The translations under genes were made by a program, and so were the position numbers. Below, one piece after another: positions 49,933 through 57,974 of a stretch of 64,000 nucleotides of DNA (position 1 is its first letter; each line of letters starts with the position of its first letter). The notes under the pieces were generated by a model. That model saw only the letters and a program-made list of their open reading frames with translations. It did no database searches and was not told where the DNA came from. Source of the DNA: Chloroflexota bacterium (GTDB taxonomy: Bacteria > Chloroflexota > Anaerolineae > J102); the NCBI GenBank assembly GCA_029782215.1, contig JAKOVD010000098.1:213768-277767 (forward strand), given 5' to 3'.

Positions 49933-51194
49933 TCAGAGAGTGAAGTGGTAGAGGCGGTCGGCGTAGAGCCCGGTCATCCACACGTCGCTGCCGCAGCGCA
50001 CCATACCGAAGAGATTGGAGCGCAGCGCCGGCGTGGGCGGCACGCTGTAGCGCGTGTAGGCGCCGCTGGTAACGCCCTGGGTCGTGAGGTGCAAGGAGGT
50101 CATCTTCGTGACCGTCACCGTGGCGCTGCTCGTTACCGGCGAAACGGTGCGCGTTGACAGCACGACGGCCGGACTGGTGCGCCTGGCGAGCGTGACTTTC
50201 TTTGTGGCGGCGCCACTGCGGTTGAGGAAGTAGAACTCCTCGCCACCGATGTTCGTCCCCAACACATTCGAGCCTTTGAAGGTCAGCCCCGTCCCGTGCA
50301 CGGCAATCGGATAGCCAGGATAGGTGGTCCAGACACCGGTGGCGGGATCCAGCCGGCCGACGGCAGACTCGCCGGACTTGAGCGTCGTGGAGAAGTTCGA
50401 GAACCAGATCGAGCCATCCGCGTCTTCCTGGATCGCCCAGGGATTGAAGGCGTCGGGCAGCAGGTAGGTCGTGTAGACCAGCGTGGCGGTGTCAAGGGCA
50501 AACAGGGCGGCGCCGTGAGCACCGAGGTCGCCGCCGGCGATCCAGAGCCGGCCCTTGCTGTCCATGCGGCTGTGCTTGCTCTCGAAAGGACCGGGGAGCG
50601 CAAAGACGGTGAGCTCGTTTTTGGCGGTGTCCAGGCGCAGGACACGGCCGTCAGTCGACAGCTTCGATGGCTCCGAGCGGACGGCGGTCCAAAGGAGGCT
50701 GCCGCGCCTGGAGATACCGTGGATGTTGATGAAGCCGGTGTTCCAGCGCCTGAGGGCGTTGGTTGCCATGTTAAGCTGCGTGATCTCACCGTTCTCGTAG
50801 TCGGTGGTGTACATCATGTCGATGTTGGCCCGCACCATGCTGATGGGGGCGCTGCCATAGGCCCATTCCTGCAACTGGCCGGAGGGATTGATCCGCGCCA
50901 GATAGCCGGGAATGGAACGGGCCGGGTCTTGGTCTCCTCACCGAAGAACACGGCGCCATTGGTGGCACAGAGCAGGTTGCTGGCTGGCCCCCGCGCCGCC
51001 GGAAGTTGGAAGACGTCATAGTTGATCAGCGCCGCGGGGGCAAGGCCCTCCCGCAGCCGCTCACCGATCTGAGCAGAAACCAGCAGCGGCGCCGCCAGGA
51101 CCACCAGGGCGCTGGCTACGCCTGCGACCATCCTGCGATCGCCGTGCACAGTCCGGCGCGCGAGTGCGATGATTGGTCTGAGTGACTGCAACAT
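49933..51194 (-). CDS. Secreted beta-propeller protein (NHL/Vgb-like), frameshifted
   Basis: Two overlapping frames make one gene. 50814-51194 encodes a signal peptide ('GVASALVVLAAPLLVSA') and the first strands ('NLLCATNGAVFFGEET'). 49933-50874 and its upstream extension encode the rest, with propeller blades such as 'RMDSKGRLWIAGGD' and 'IQEDADGSIWFSNF'. Joining them needs one extra base in the GGG run at 50908-50910, giving 'PFPGYLARINPSGQLQEWAYG'. The total length of 1262 bases is one short of a multiple of three. Either a sequencing error in the homopolymer or a real frameshift. The fold resembles virginiamycin B lyase-type propellers; function unknown. Confidence 0.72.
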
Positions 51195-51202
51195 GGTTCC
51201 CC

Positions 51203-52756
51203 CTATTTGGAGTTGCCGAGCCCGCCGAGGATCCAGGAATCGATCAGCCTGTGGTCGGCGTCGGACATCTCCATCTCGACGTCTTCACAGCGGGCCATCA
51301 CGCTGTCCCTGAACTCCTTCGCCAGGCCGGCAGCCGAGTCGCGCTTGGCGAAGCGGTGTCCTTTGTAGATGATGCCCTTGAGCACAAAGGAAACGTCGCC
51401 GCGGGAGATGGACTCGCCGCGTTCAATGCAGCGGTCGCGCACGGCCTTGGAAGTCTGCGTCAGGTTGTAGGGATTCTCCCTCACCTCCTCGGCGATGGCA
51501 TCGAAGAGAACGGCATACTGGTTGGGCTTGAGGTCGGGAGTGCCGGTGGCCTTATGAACGCGGGCGATGAGATCATCCAGGCCGGGCGGCAGCGCGGGCC
51601 TGAGCTCTTCCCTGACTTCCACGGCAGGCAGATCGTGGCGGTCAGGGTCGTAGATGAAGCCGGGAGAGGGCGCCGCCGCGATCGCAAACCCGGCGTCGTC
51701 CACACTCTGCAGCAGCGCCTTAAACGTACCCGCCCCCGCCCACCGCGACTCGATGACCTGGGGACCCAGCTTAGCCGTTACCTCGTGCGCGGCGCGGGCC
51801 ATGACGATCGGCTCATCGGCCTCGTCGACCATGCGCTGCACCTGCTGGATGATCCGCTGGCGCAGCGCGTCTTCAGCGGGACGAACGGCCGCCTCACTCT
51901 GGTCGGGGACGGTAGCGGGCCTCGCCGGCACCTGGACGGTCACGCGCCAGGGATCGCCCTCGGTCAGGCGCAGCGAGGGATGGCGCTTGGCCAGGTCGGC
52001 GGTCAGAGAACGAAGCGAATAGAAGCCAAGCCAATTGCTGTCCCGCCGGAACTCGGGGAAGCTGAGGTAGAGACGGGGCAGGTCGGTGGCCAGAATCTCA
52101 CCGTTGGCGCTGGCCTCGGCATAGAGTTTGGCGGCAATGGCATCCAGCAGCTCCCGCGGCGGCGTCACCGCGGGACCGTGCCCGCGCTTCTGCGTTTGCT
52201 GGGGCGGCGCCTCGGCCGTCATGCCCAGCGCAAACTCGATGAAGTCGTCCTCCTGGATCACCAGGTCACAGGCTGCCTTGTAGGCTTCGGAGGCCGGCCC
52301 TGCGGCCAGGATGGCCGTTTGGCGATCGTGGCCGCGCAGGCGGAGGAGGACGGGCGTGAAGTCGGCATCGCCGGACAGAATGATGAACTCATCAAAGCGG
52401 GTCTTGTGTTCAAGGGCATCGATGATATCCATGACCATGTAGATGTCGGCGCTGTTCTTGCCCTGCATGGTCAGGGGAGGGCAGTCGATGACGTTGAAGG
52501 CCGTGCGGGTGAAGTTGGGTCGGTAGCGGCCGAAATCGCGGGGGTTGAGGTAGCACCTGCGGACCAGGATATGGCGCGGACGCAGGTTCCCTTCCTCCTC
52601 CTCACCGGCGGGCATGCCGCGCTCCATCCAGGAGAGCCAGCGACCGGGGTCGGTGCCGAAGCGTTCGGCGGCGGCCTCATCCAGTTGTTTGAGGCCGAGG
52701 TAGATGTTGTCGAAATCGACAAAAAGGACTGTCTTGAGAGGTTCAGTAGTTGACAT
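51203..52756 (-). CDS. NYN-domain (LabA/DUF88) putative ribonuclease with OST-HTH/LOTUS-like repeats
   Basis: 517 residues. The N-terminal NYN (PIN-like) nuclease fold shows Asp14/Asp16 in 'LFVDFDNIYLGL', then 'KNSADIYMVMDIIDAL' and 'ILSGDADFTPVL', supplying the acidic metal-binding residues. Two or three winged-helix OST-HTH/LOTUS-like segments follow ('DAIAAKLYAEASANGEI...', with 'LTADLAKRHPSLRL', and 'AIAEEVRENPYNLTQTSKAV'). This pairing is known from RNA-regulating proteins in bacteria and eukaryotes (the MARF1/limkain group). Expected to bind and cut RNA in the cytosol. Eight bases separate it from the secreted propeller gene. Confidence 0.82.
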   Translation of the reverse strand: MSTTEPLKTVLFVDFDNIYLGLKQLDEAAAERFGTDPGRWLSWMERGMPAGEEEEGNLRPRHILVRRCYLNPRDFGRYRPNFTRTAFNVIDCPPLTMQGKNSADIYMVMDIIDALEHKTRFDEFIILSGDADFTPVLLRLRGHDRQTAILAAGPASEAYKAACDLVIQEDDFIEFALGMTAEAPPQQTQKRGHGPAVTPPRELLDAIAAKLYAEASANGEILATDLPRLYLSFPEFRRDSNWLGFYSLRSLTADLAKRHPSLRLTEGDPWRVTVQVPARPATVPDQSEAAVRPAEDALRQRIIQQVQRMVDEADEPIVMARAAHEVTAKLGPQVIESRWAGAGTFKALLQSVDDAGFAIAAAPSPGFIYDPDRHDLPAVEVREELRPALPPGLDDLIARVHKATGTPDLKPNQYAVLFDAIAEEVRENPYNLTQTSKAVRDRCIERGESISRGDVSFVLKGIIYKGHRFAKRDSAAGLAKEFRDSVMARCEDVEMEMSDADHRLIDSWILGGLGNSK

Positions 52757-53038
52757 AGTTGTGCAAAATCAAAGGGATGCAACAGTAGCATCGGAGAAAA
52801 GGCGTGCTGCGCATAGTAAAATGCCGCCGGAGCGAGCAGGAGACGCGCAAGCATGGAAATGCCCGCCGGCCGTTAGTAGAAGCGAACGGTGGCGGGGCGG
52901 AGCTGCGGGCTCTTGGCCAAGCATGGAAAGAGCGCCGATAGCGATAACCCAATAGGAGAAGGTGAGGGGCGCGAGGCTGGCTGACCTGGCCTCGCGCCCG
53001 GGGAGAGTAAGACAGTGCTGGTGAGCCTGCGCCCCTGG
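52757..53038. other. Intergenic region upstream of the NYN gene
   Basis: About 280 bases with no gene. An AAGCATGGAAA unit occurs twice (near 52850 and 52919). No convincing promoter or ribosome binding site could be assigned to the NYN gene. Confidence 0.35.
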
Positions 53039-56000
53039 CTAGGAGATGCGGCGCACCCCGATCGTGACGTCCAGACCATCAAGCTTGTGCGGCTCCACGT
53101 GGGCGCCGGCAGGCGGCTCGCCTGCGATCATGTCGTCGCTCAGCGTTTCGGACTGGATGTAACCCAGCCAAACCGCCATCACGCCGGCCAATTCAGTGCT
53201 CTCGGTATGGTACCAGGAGATGATGTGGTCGGCAATGTCGAAGCCGGCATTCTTGCGCATGCTCTGAATCCGCCGAACGAGCTCGCGGGCCAGGCCCTCG
53301 ATGCGCAGCTCTGGGGTGACCGTGGCGTCGATGCCGACCGTGATGAGCTTGTCGGCAGCCACCGCCAGGCCCGGTGCCGGCTCTGTCTGGACCAGTACCT
53401 CGTCGGGCAGGAGCGTGACCTCGCCGCCAGGCAGGGTCAGCGCCAGCGGCTCGCCGCCAAGCACCTGGCGCGCCACCAGGTTGGGGTCCAGGGCAGCGAG
53501 TGCAGCGCGCACGGCGGGGAACTCCTTGCCCAGCTTGGGTCCCAGGAGCCGGTTGTTGGGCAGCACCTTGTAGCTGACCAACAGACCCGGATCGGCGACG
53601 AACTCCAGGCCCTTGATGTTCAGCTCATCACAGACGATGTCGATCATCGGCGCCGAGAGATCATGGCGGCCCGACTCCACGTGGGCCAGCAGGCGTGAGA
53701 GCGGCTGGCGCACCTTGAGGTTGGAGGCGTTGCGGGCGCTGAGCCCAAGGCTGGTGATGCGCCGCGCCAGCGCCATCTGCTCCAGGAGCCCGGCGTCGAT
53801 GGCGTCCACATCGGCCAGCGGCCAGTCGGTCTGGTGCACGCTACCCCGTGCTTCGGGCCGCACTCCGGCGACCAGGTTCTGGTACATGACCTCGGTAACG
53901 AAGGGAACGATGGGGGCGATGGCGCGCAGCAGCTTGACCAGGACGTGATAGAGGGTGTTGTAGGCGTCGCTCTTGTCGCTGTCGGCCTCGCTGCGCCAGA
54001 AGCGGCGGCGGCTGCGGCGGACGTACCAGTTGGTGAGGTCCTCGATCAGGGCTTCCACCTCCAGGGTGACGCCGAAGGCATCGTAGTTGGACAGGTCCTC
54101 GGTGGCGGCGGCCACGACCTGGTTGAGGCGGGCGAGAATCCAGCGGTCCAGGGGATTAGCCGCGGCGGGCGTGGGACCTTCGGGCAGGGCGGGGTCGAAG
54201 ACGCCTCCGGGCTGCCAGCCGTCGAGCCGTGCATAAGTGACGAAGAAGTTGTAGACGTTCCACAGGGGAATGAGGAAGCGGCGGCGCACGTCGTCGGCGC
54301 GCTGGAAGCCGAAGAGCAGGTTGTTCTCCGGCTTGTGCGCGCAGTAGAGCCAGCGCATGACGTCCACGCCCATGCGATTGGCCGCCTCGTTGAACTCGAT
54401 GGAATTGCCCCAGCTCTTGTGCATCTGCCGGCCGTCTTCGGCCAGCAGCGAGGCATAGCCAAAGTTGGCCAGGAAGGAGGGGCTGCTGTCGAGGACGGTG
54501 CCCATGGCCAGCATGCTGTAGAACCAGTTGCGGAACTGGCCGGGGAAGGATTCGCTGATCCAGTCTGCCGGATACCACTTGCGCCAGTACTCCGGGTTGG
54601 TGCGGTACTGCAGGGTGCTGAAGGAGACGACGCCCGCATCCAACCAGGGATTGCCCACGTCGGGGATGCGGCTCATGATGCCGCCGCAGCGGTCGCAGGC
54701 GATCTTGACGGCATCCACGTGGGGCCGGTGAGGCGTATGGCCGGAGAATTCCTCCCACCCAGCCACGGCGCGGGCTTGCAGCTCGTGCTCGTCGCCGATG
54801 ACGTGATACTGGCCGCACTGGCTGCAGAGCCAGAAGGGCAGCGCCAGCCCCCAGTAGCGCTTCTTGCTGATCATCCAGTCGTGCATGTTGCGCAGCCAGT
54901 CCAGCTCGCGGGCATGGCCGAAGTCCGGGATCCAGCGAATCTGGTCCACCACGTCCATGATCTGGTAGCGCAGGCTGCGCGCCTTCTCTTCGGGCGTGAT
55001 CTCCTCGCGGGGCTTGTCATAAGATTCACCCATACTGACGAACCACTCGTCCACCAGCCTGAACACCAGCTCGGTGCCGCAGCGCCAACAGGTGGGGTAG
55101 CGGTGGGTGTAGGGTTCGACGACATAGAGGACGCCCTTGGCGGCAAGGTTGGCGAAGATGGGTTCAGCCACCTCGGCCACGTGGGTCCCCTGCAGCCAGC
55201 CGAACCCTTCGACGAAGCGGCTGTCGTCGTCCAGGGGCGAAACAATAGGGAGCAGGTATTTCTTGCCCAGGTCAAAGTCCTCGGCGCCGCAGCCGGGGGC
55301 GATGTGGACAATGCCCGTGCCCTCGGCCTCGCCCACGGCATCCCACAGAATCACACGGTGGGCCGAGACGGCGCTGGCGCCGCCGACGTCGTGGAACTCG
55401 TGCGAGAAGGGGTGAAAACCGCCTGGGGACTGCTCGGAAGGCAGGTCGTCGAAGGGTCCGTCGTAGGTCCAACCCTCCATGTCGCGGCCCTGCACCTCGC
55501 CGATGACCTCATAGGGCCCGCGCAGCATGTGCAGCGTCCCCTTGGAGAGGTAGAGGACGTGTTCGCCGTTGCGGACCCTGGCGTAGGTCAGGTCGGCGCC
55601 GACCGCGGCCGCCACGTTGCTCGTCAGCGTCCAGGGCGTCGTCGTCCACACCAGGAGCGATTCGCCCGGCCGTTCCCGCAGCGGGAAGCGGACCGTCACG
55701 CTGGGGTGCGTGAGCTCGCGGTAGCCGTCGGTGACGATCTCGTGCTGGCTGATGCCGGTGGCGCAGCGCGGGCACCAGGGCATCACGTCGGCGCCGCGGT
55801 AGAGCCAGCCCTTCTCCCAGCACTTCTTGAGGAAGGACCAGATCATGTAGTTGTTCTCGGTGGAGAAGGTGTAGTAGCTGCCGCCCAGCTCTGGCAGGCC
55901 CAGCCGACCCACGATCCGCTCCACGGAGTCGGTCACGGGACCCTCCGGCCCTTCCACCGTAATCTCGCGCCCGGGGTCGGCCATCAGCATGTCGGCCAGG

Positions 56001-56458
56001 GTGCGGAGCTGGTCCGTGTCGTTCCAGTCCATCCAGTAGCCCAGGCGGATCGACTGTTCGGTCTGCACGGCCGAGTATCTGAGGACGCGGGCCTTGCAGC
56101 GCCGCACGAACATCTCCAGGCCGTAGGCTTCGATGTCGGTCTTGGACTTGAAGCCCAGCTCCTTCTCGACCTCCACCTCCACCCACAGTCCCTGGCAGTC
56201 GAAGCCGTTCTGATAGCGCAGCTCGCGGCCGCGCATGCCCCAGAAGCGGTTGTAGACGTCTTTGTAGGTGCGGCCCCAGCCGTGGTGGACGCCCATCGGG
56301 TTGTTGGCGGTGATGGGACCGTCGATGAAGGACCAGGTGGGCTGGCCCTTGCGCAGAGCGCGCAAACCTGGAAAAGCCTGCGTTTCCTTCCAGAAGCGCA
56401 GCACATCGTGCTCTTGGGCTACGAAATCGACGTCAGAGGGAACGTCCTGAAAAGGCAT
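53039..56458 (-). CDS. ileS: Isoleucyl-tRNA synthetase
   Basis: 1139 residues, class Ia synthetase. The HIGH-equivalent is in 'NNPMGVHHGWGRTYKD' (~53-68) and the KMSKS-equivalent reads 'MHKSWGNSIEFNEAA', variants characteristic of this IleRS subgroup. The CP1 editing domain is in between ('LLVWTTTPWTLTSNVAAAVG' region). The zinc-binding pairs 'CWRCG' and 'CSQCG' and 'CDRCGG' are seen, and the anticodon-binding domain follows at ~700-900. ATG 56458 has CCGGAG eight bases upstream. Second gene of the T-box-controlled operon, 130 bases after alaX. Confidence 0.96.
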   Translation of the reverse strand: MPFQDVPSDVDFVAQEHDVLRFWKETQAFPGLRALRKGQPTWSFIDGPITANNPMGVHHGWGRTYKDVYNRFWGMRGRELRYQNGFDCQGLWVEVEVEKELGFKSKTDIEAYGLEMFVRRCKARVLRYSAVQTEQSIRLGYWMDWNDTDQLRTLADMLMADPGREITVEGPEGPVTDSVERIVGRLGLPELGGSYYTFSTENNYMIWSFLKKCWEKGWLYRGADVMPWCPRCATGISQHEIVTDGYRELTHPSVTVRFPLRERPGESLLVWTTTPWTLTSNVAAAVGADLTYARVRNGEHVLYLSKGTLHMLRGPYEVIGEVQGRDMEGWTYDGPFDDLPSEQSPGGFHPFSHEFHDVGGASAVSAHRVILWDAVGEAEGTGIVHIAPGCGAEDFDLGKKYLLPIVSPLDDDSRFVEGFGWLQGTHVAEVAEPIFANLAAKGVLYVVEPYTHRYPTCWRCGTELVFRLVDEWFVSMGESYDKPREEITPEEKARSLRYQIMDVVDQIRWIPDFGHARELDWLRNMHDWMISKKRYWGLALPFWLCSQCGQYHVIGDEHELQARAVAGWEEFSGHTPHRPHVDAVKIACDRCGGIMSRIPDVGNPWLDAGVVSFSTLQYRTNPEYWRKWYPADWISESFPGQFRNWFYSMLAMGTVLDSSPSFLANFGYASLLAEDGRQMHKSWGNSIEFNEAANRMGVDVMRWLYCAHKPENNLLFGFQRADDVRRRFLIPLWNVYNFFVTYARLDGWQPGGVFDPALPEGPTPAAANPLDRWILARLNQVVAAATEDLSNYDAFGVTLEVEALIEDLTNWYVRRSRRRFWRSEADSDKSDAYNTLYHVLVKLLRAIAPIVPFVTEVMYQNLVAGVRPEARGSVHQTDWPLADVDAIDAGLLEQMALARRITSLGLSARNASNLKVRQPLSRLLAHVESGRHDLSAPMIDIVCDELNIKGLEFVADPGLLVSYKVLPNNRLLGPKLGKEFPAVRAALAALDPNLVARQVLGGEPLALTLPGGEVTLLPDEVLVQTEPAPGLAVAADKLITVGIDATVTPELRIEGLARELVRRIQSMRKNAGFDIADHIISWYHTESTELAGVMAVWLGYIQSETLSDDMIAGEPPAGAHVEPHKLDGLDVTIGVRRIS

Positions 56459-56498
56459 GGGATAACTCCGGAAGATGAGTTTATGTGCAAGAAGAGTT

Positions 56499-56588
56499 CG
56501 TAATGCGTAAACCGCACTGCGTAATGCGTAATGATCTCCAAATGGCAGAACCCTTACGCATTACGGAGTACGGATTACGCATCATTTA
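56499..56588. repeat. TGCGTAATGCG-type repeats between alaX and ileS
   Basis: CGTAATGCGTAA occurs at 56499-56510 and 56520-56531, and its exact reverse complement TTACGCATTACG at 56554-56565, followed by another partial copy (GGATTACGCAT). The copies can form a hairpin with a 22-base loop. Low GC compared with neighbours. Probably a dispersed non-coding repeat within the operon. Confidence 0.6.
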
Positions 56589-57293
56589 CTACGCAATTCG
56601 CACATAGATGCGCTTGTTAATGGCGCCTTTGGATTTGTAGTCCACGATGGTCATCCCGCCGACTTCGCGGGTGTTGGCGACATGGGTGCCGCCGTCGGCC
56701 TGCAGATCGAGGCCGGCGATTTCGACGGTGCGGACTTCGGCGATGCCGGGCGGGAGCAGGTTGATCTTGGTGCGGATGAGGTCGGGGATGGCAAAGGCCT
56801 GCTCGCGGGGTAGGATGCGGACGAACACGTCGCGGGCGGCGGCGATCTCGGCGTTGCACTTGGCCTCGATCTCGCCGACCAGCTCCTTCTGCAGGGTGGC
56901 GAACTCGAAATCCATGCGCCCTTCGCCGGGGTCCATGTTGCCGCCCGTCACCTGGGCGCCGTAGTCGCGCCAGACCACGCCGCAGAGAATGTGCATGGCA
57001 GTGTGGGTGCGCATGAGCGCATAGCGGCGCTGCCAGTCGAGCTCGCCGGCCAGCACATCGCCGGCCGCCGGCAGGCCCTCGCCGCCGAGCCAATGCCAGA
57101 CGAGATCGCCCTCCTTCTTGACCTGTGTCACGGGCCAGGCGCCGAGCCGGCCGAGGTCGTGCGGCTGCCCACCGCCGCCGGGATAGAAGGCGGTGCGGTC
57201 AAGGCAGACGCGGCGCTGCTCAGATTCGACGGCCGTCACCACGGCGTCGAACTGGCGAAGATAGGAGTCAGTTTGGTAGAGGAGTGTGGTCAT
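56589..57293 (-). CDS. alaX: Alanyl-tRNA editing protein (AlaX family)
   Basis: 234 residues, free-standing homologue of the AlaRS editing domain, expected to hydrolyse Ser-tRNA(Ala) or Gly-tRNA(Ala). The glycine-rich 'RTAFYPGGGGQPHDLG' loop and the zinc-site histidines 'HTAMH' (97-101) are present. The second half of the metal site reads 'DGGTHV', with Asp where AlaRS has Cys, as in many AlaX proteins. Length matches AlaX-M. It is the first gene after the isoleucine T-box, followed by ileS. Confidence 0.9.
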   Translation of the reverse strand: MTTLLYQTDSYLRQFDAVVTAVESEQRRVCLDRTAFYPGGGGQPHDLGRLGAWPVTQVKKEGDLVWHWLGGEGLPAAGDVLAGELDWQRRYALMRTHTAMHILCGVVWRDYGAQVTGGNMDPGEGRMDFEFATLQKELVGEIEAKCNAEIAAARDVFVRILPREQAFAIPDLIRTKINLLPPGIAEVRTVEIAGLDLQADGGTHVANTREVGGMTIVDYKSKGAINKRIYVRIA

Positions 57294-57317
57294 GGGGGTA
57301 GCAGGTAGCAGGTGGCT

Positions 57318-57393
57318 TCAGAGCAGCGACCGTGAGGAAGCTGATGGGGAGCAGGGAGAACGGGGTATCAGAGCAGCGACCGCGAGGAAGCTG
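57318..57393. repeat. Tandem-like direct repeat upstream of alaX
   Basis: A 26-base unit at 57318-57343 recurs with one mismatch at 57368-57393 (period 50). It begins TCAGAGCAGCGACCG. It lies between the T-box terminator and alaX, so it is transcribed. Confidence 0.55.
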
Positions 57394-57420
57394 TGGGGGC
57401 TTTGCGGGTAGTGGGTAGGG

Positions 57421-57450
57421 GCGTGGAAACCACGCCCCGTGTTTCCACGC
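57421..57450. repeat. Inverted repeat between T-box and alaX
   Basis: GCGTGGAAAC (57421-57430) and GTTTCCACGC (57441-57450) are exact reverse complements with a 10-base loop, ~16 bases beyond the T-box terminator U-tract. It could stabilise the read-through transcript. Confidence 0.5.
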
Positions 57451-57465
57451 CTATCGCGAGTGGAC

Positions 57466-57504
57466 AAAAAGAAAGCGCCTCCGTCCGTTCAGGGACGAAA
57501 GCGC
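57466..57504 (-). terminator. T-box intrinsic terminator
   Basis: Minus strand: GCGC (57504-57501) pairs with GCGC (57478-57475) around an inner CGTCC/GGACG stem, followed by TTTCTTTTT (57474-57466). It is the terminator half of the T-box switch. Confidence 0.8.
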
Positions 57505-57832
57505 TGGTTGCTTCCGCGGTACCACCCTGGTTAGCACGCCAGTGGGGCACAAGGCCCTCTGGACGCGCTCGCTTGCTTGAGAAACGGACATCTCTCCGTG
57601 ACGGCTAACGGGCCACGACGCCGGTCGAGCCTAGTGGGGCGAGGAAGGCGAGAAGACCGGCGCCACTGGTTTCCCAGTCTGCTGGTCACGTGCCTGCCAA
57701 CCGTTCGGTCGACAGCTCCGGAGGGATTTTCGGCGGGGGCAAGGCGTCCGGCTCACACCGACCCGGACTCGCTGGGCCTACCTGGCCCACCTACTCGTCT
57801 CCATCAAGGCTTTTGCCAAGCTGCTTAAGACA
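57466..57832 (-). ncRNA. T-box riboswitch leader, isoleucine specifier
   Basis: On the minus strand the invariant T-box AGGGTGGTACCGCGG lies at 57528-57514, followed by a GC-rich hairpin and a U-rich run (57504-57466), the classical terminator/antiterminator arrangement. Stem I begins near 57805 with GATGGAGACGAGTAGG and has the distal-loop pattern GGTGTGAGCCGG. The presumed specifier loop GCCGAAAATCCCTC places AUC (57727-57725) at the codon position, an isoleucine codon, which agrees with ileS downstream. Uncharged tRNA(Ile) should favour antitermination and expression of alaX-ileS. The specifier assignment is from pattern only. Confidence 0.88.
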
Positions 57833-57838
57833 TAATGC

Positions 57839-57867
57839 AGTATAGCACCGCGGCGCGGGGGCGTCAA
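57839..57867 (-). promoter_or_regulatory. Promoter of the T-box-alaX-ileS operon
   Basis: Minus strand: TTGACG (57867-57862), 17 bases, TATACT (57844-57839), with TGC before the -10 box (extended -10). Transcription would start near 57832, just before T-box stem I. Confidence 0.75.
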
Positions 57868-57974
57868 AACGAGTCGCGGCTGGCGCTATTCGGGAGAAAC
57901 CGGCAGGCCGGTCCACCTCAGCCGTCCCCGTCGCCTGGCGTCTTGAGCATTTGAGCATTTGCCGAAAGCAAGGC

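Noticed and set aside
53834..56503. 889-residue plus-strand open frame opposite ileS
   Set aside because: It is antisense to a clearly conserved synthetase, has low-complexity Gly/Ala/Val/His-rich composition and no domain; a shadow of GC-rich codon usage.
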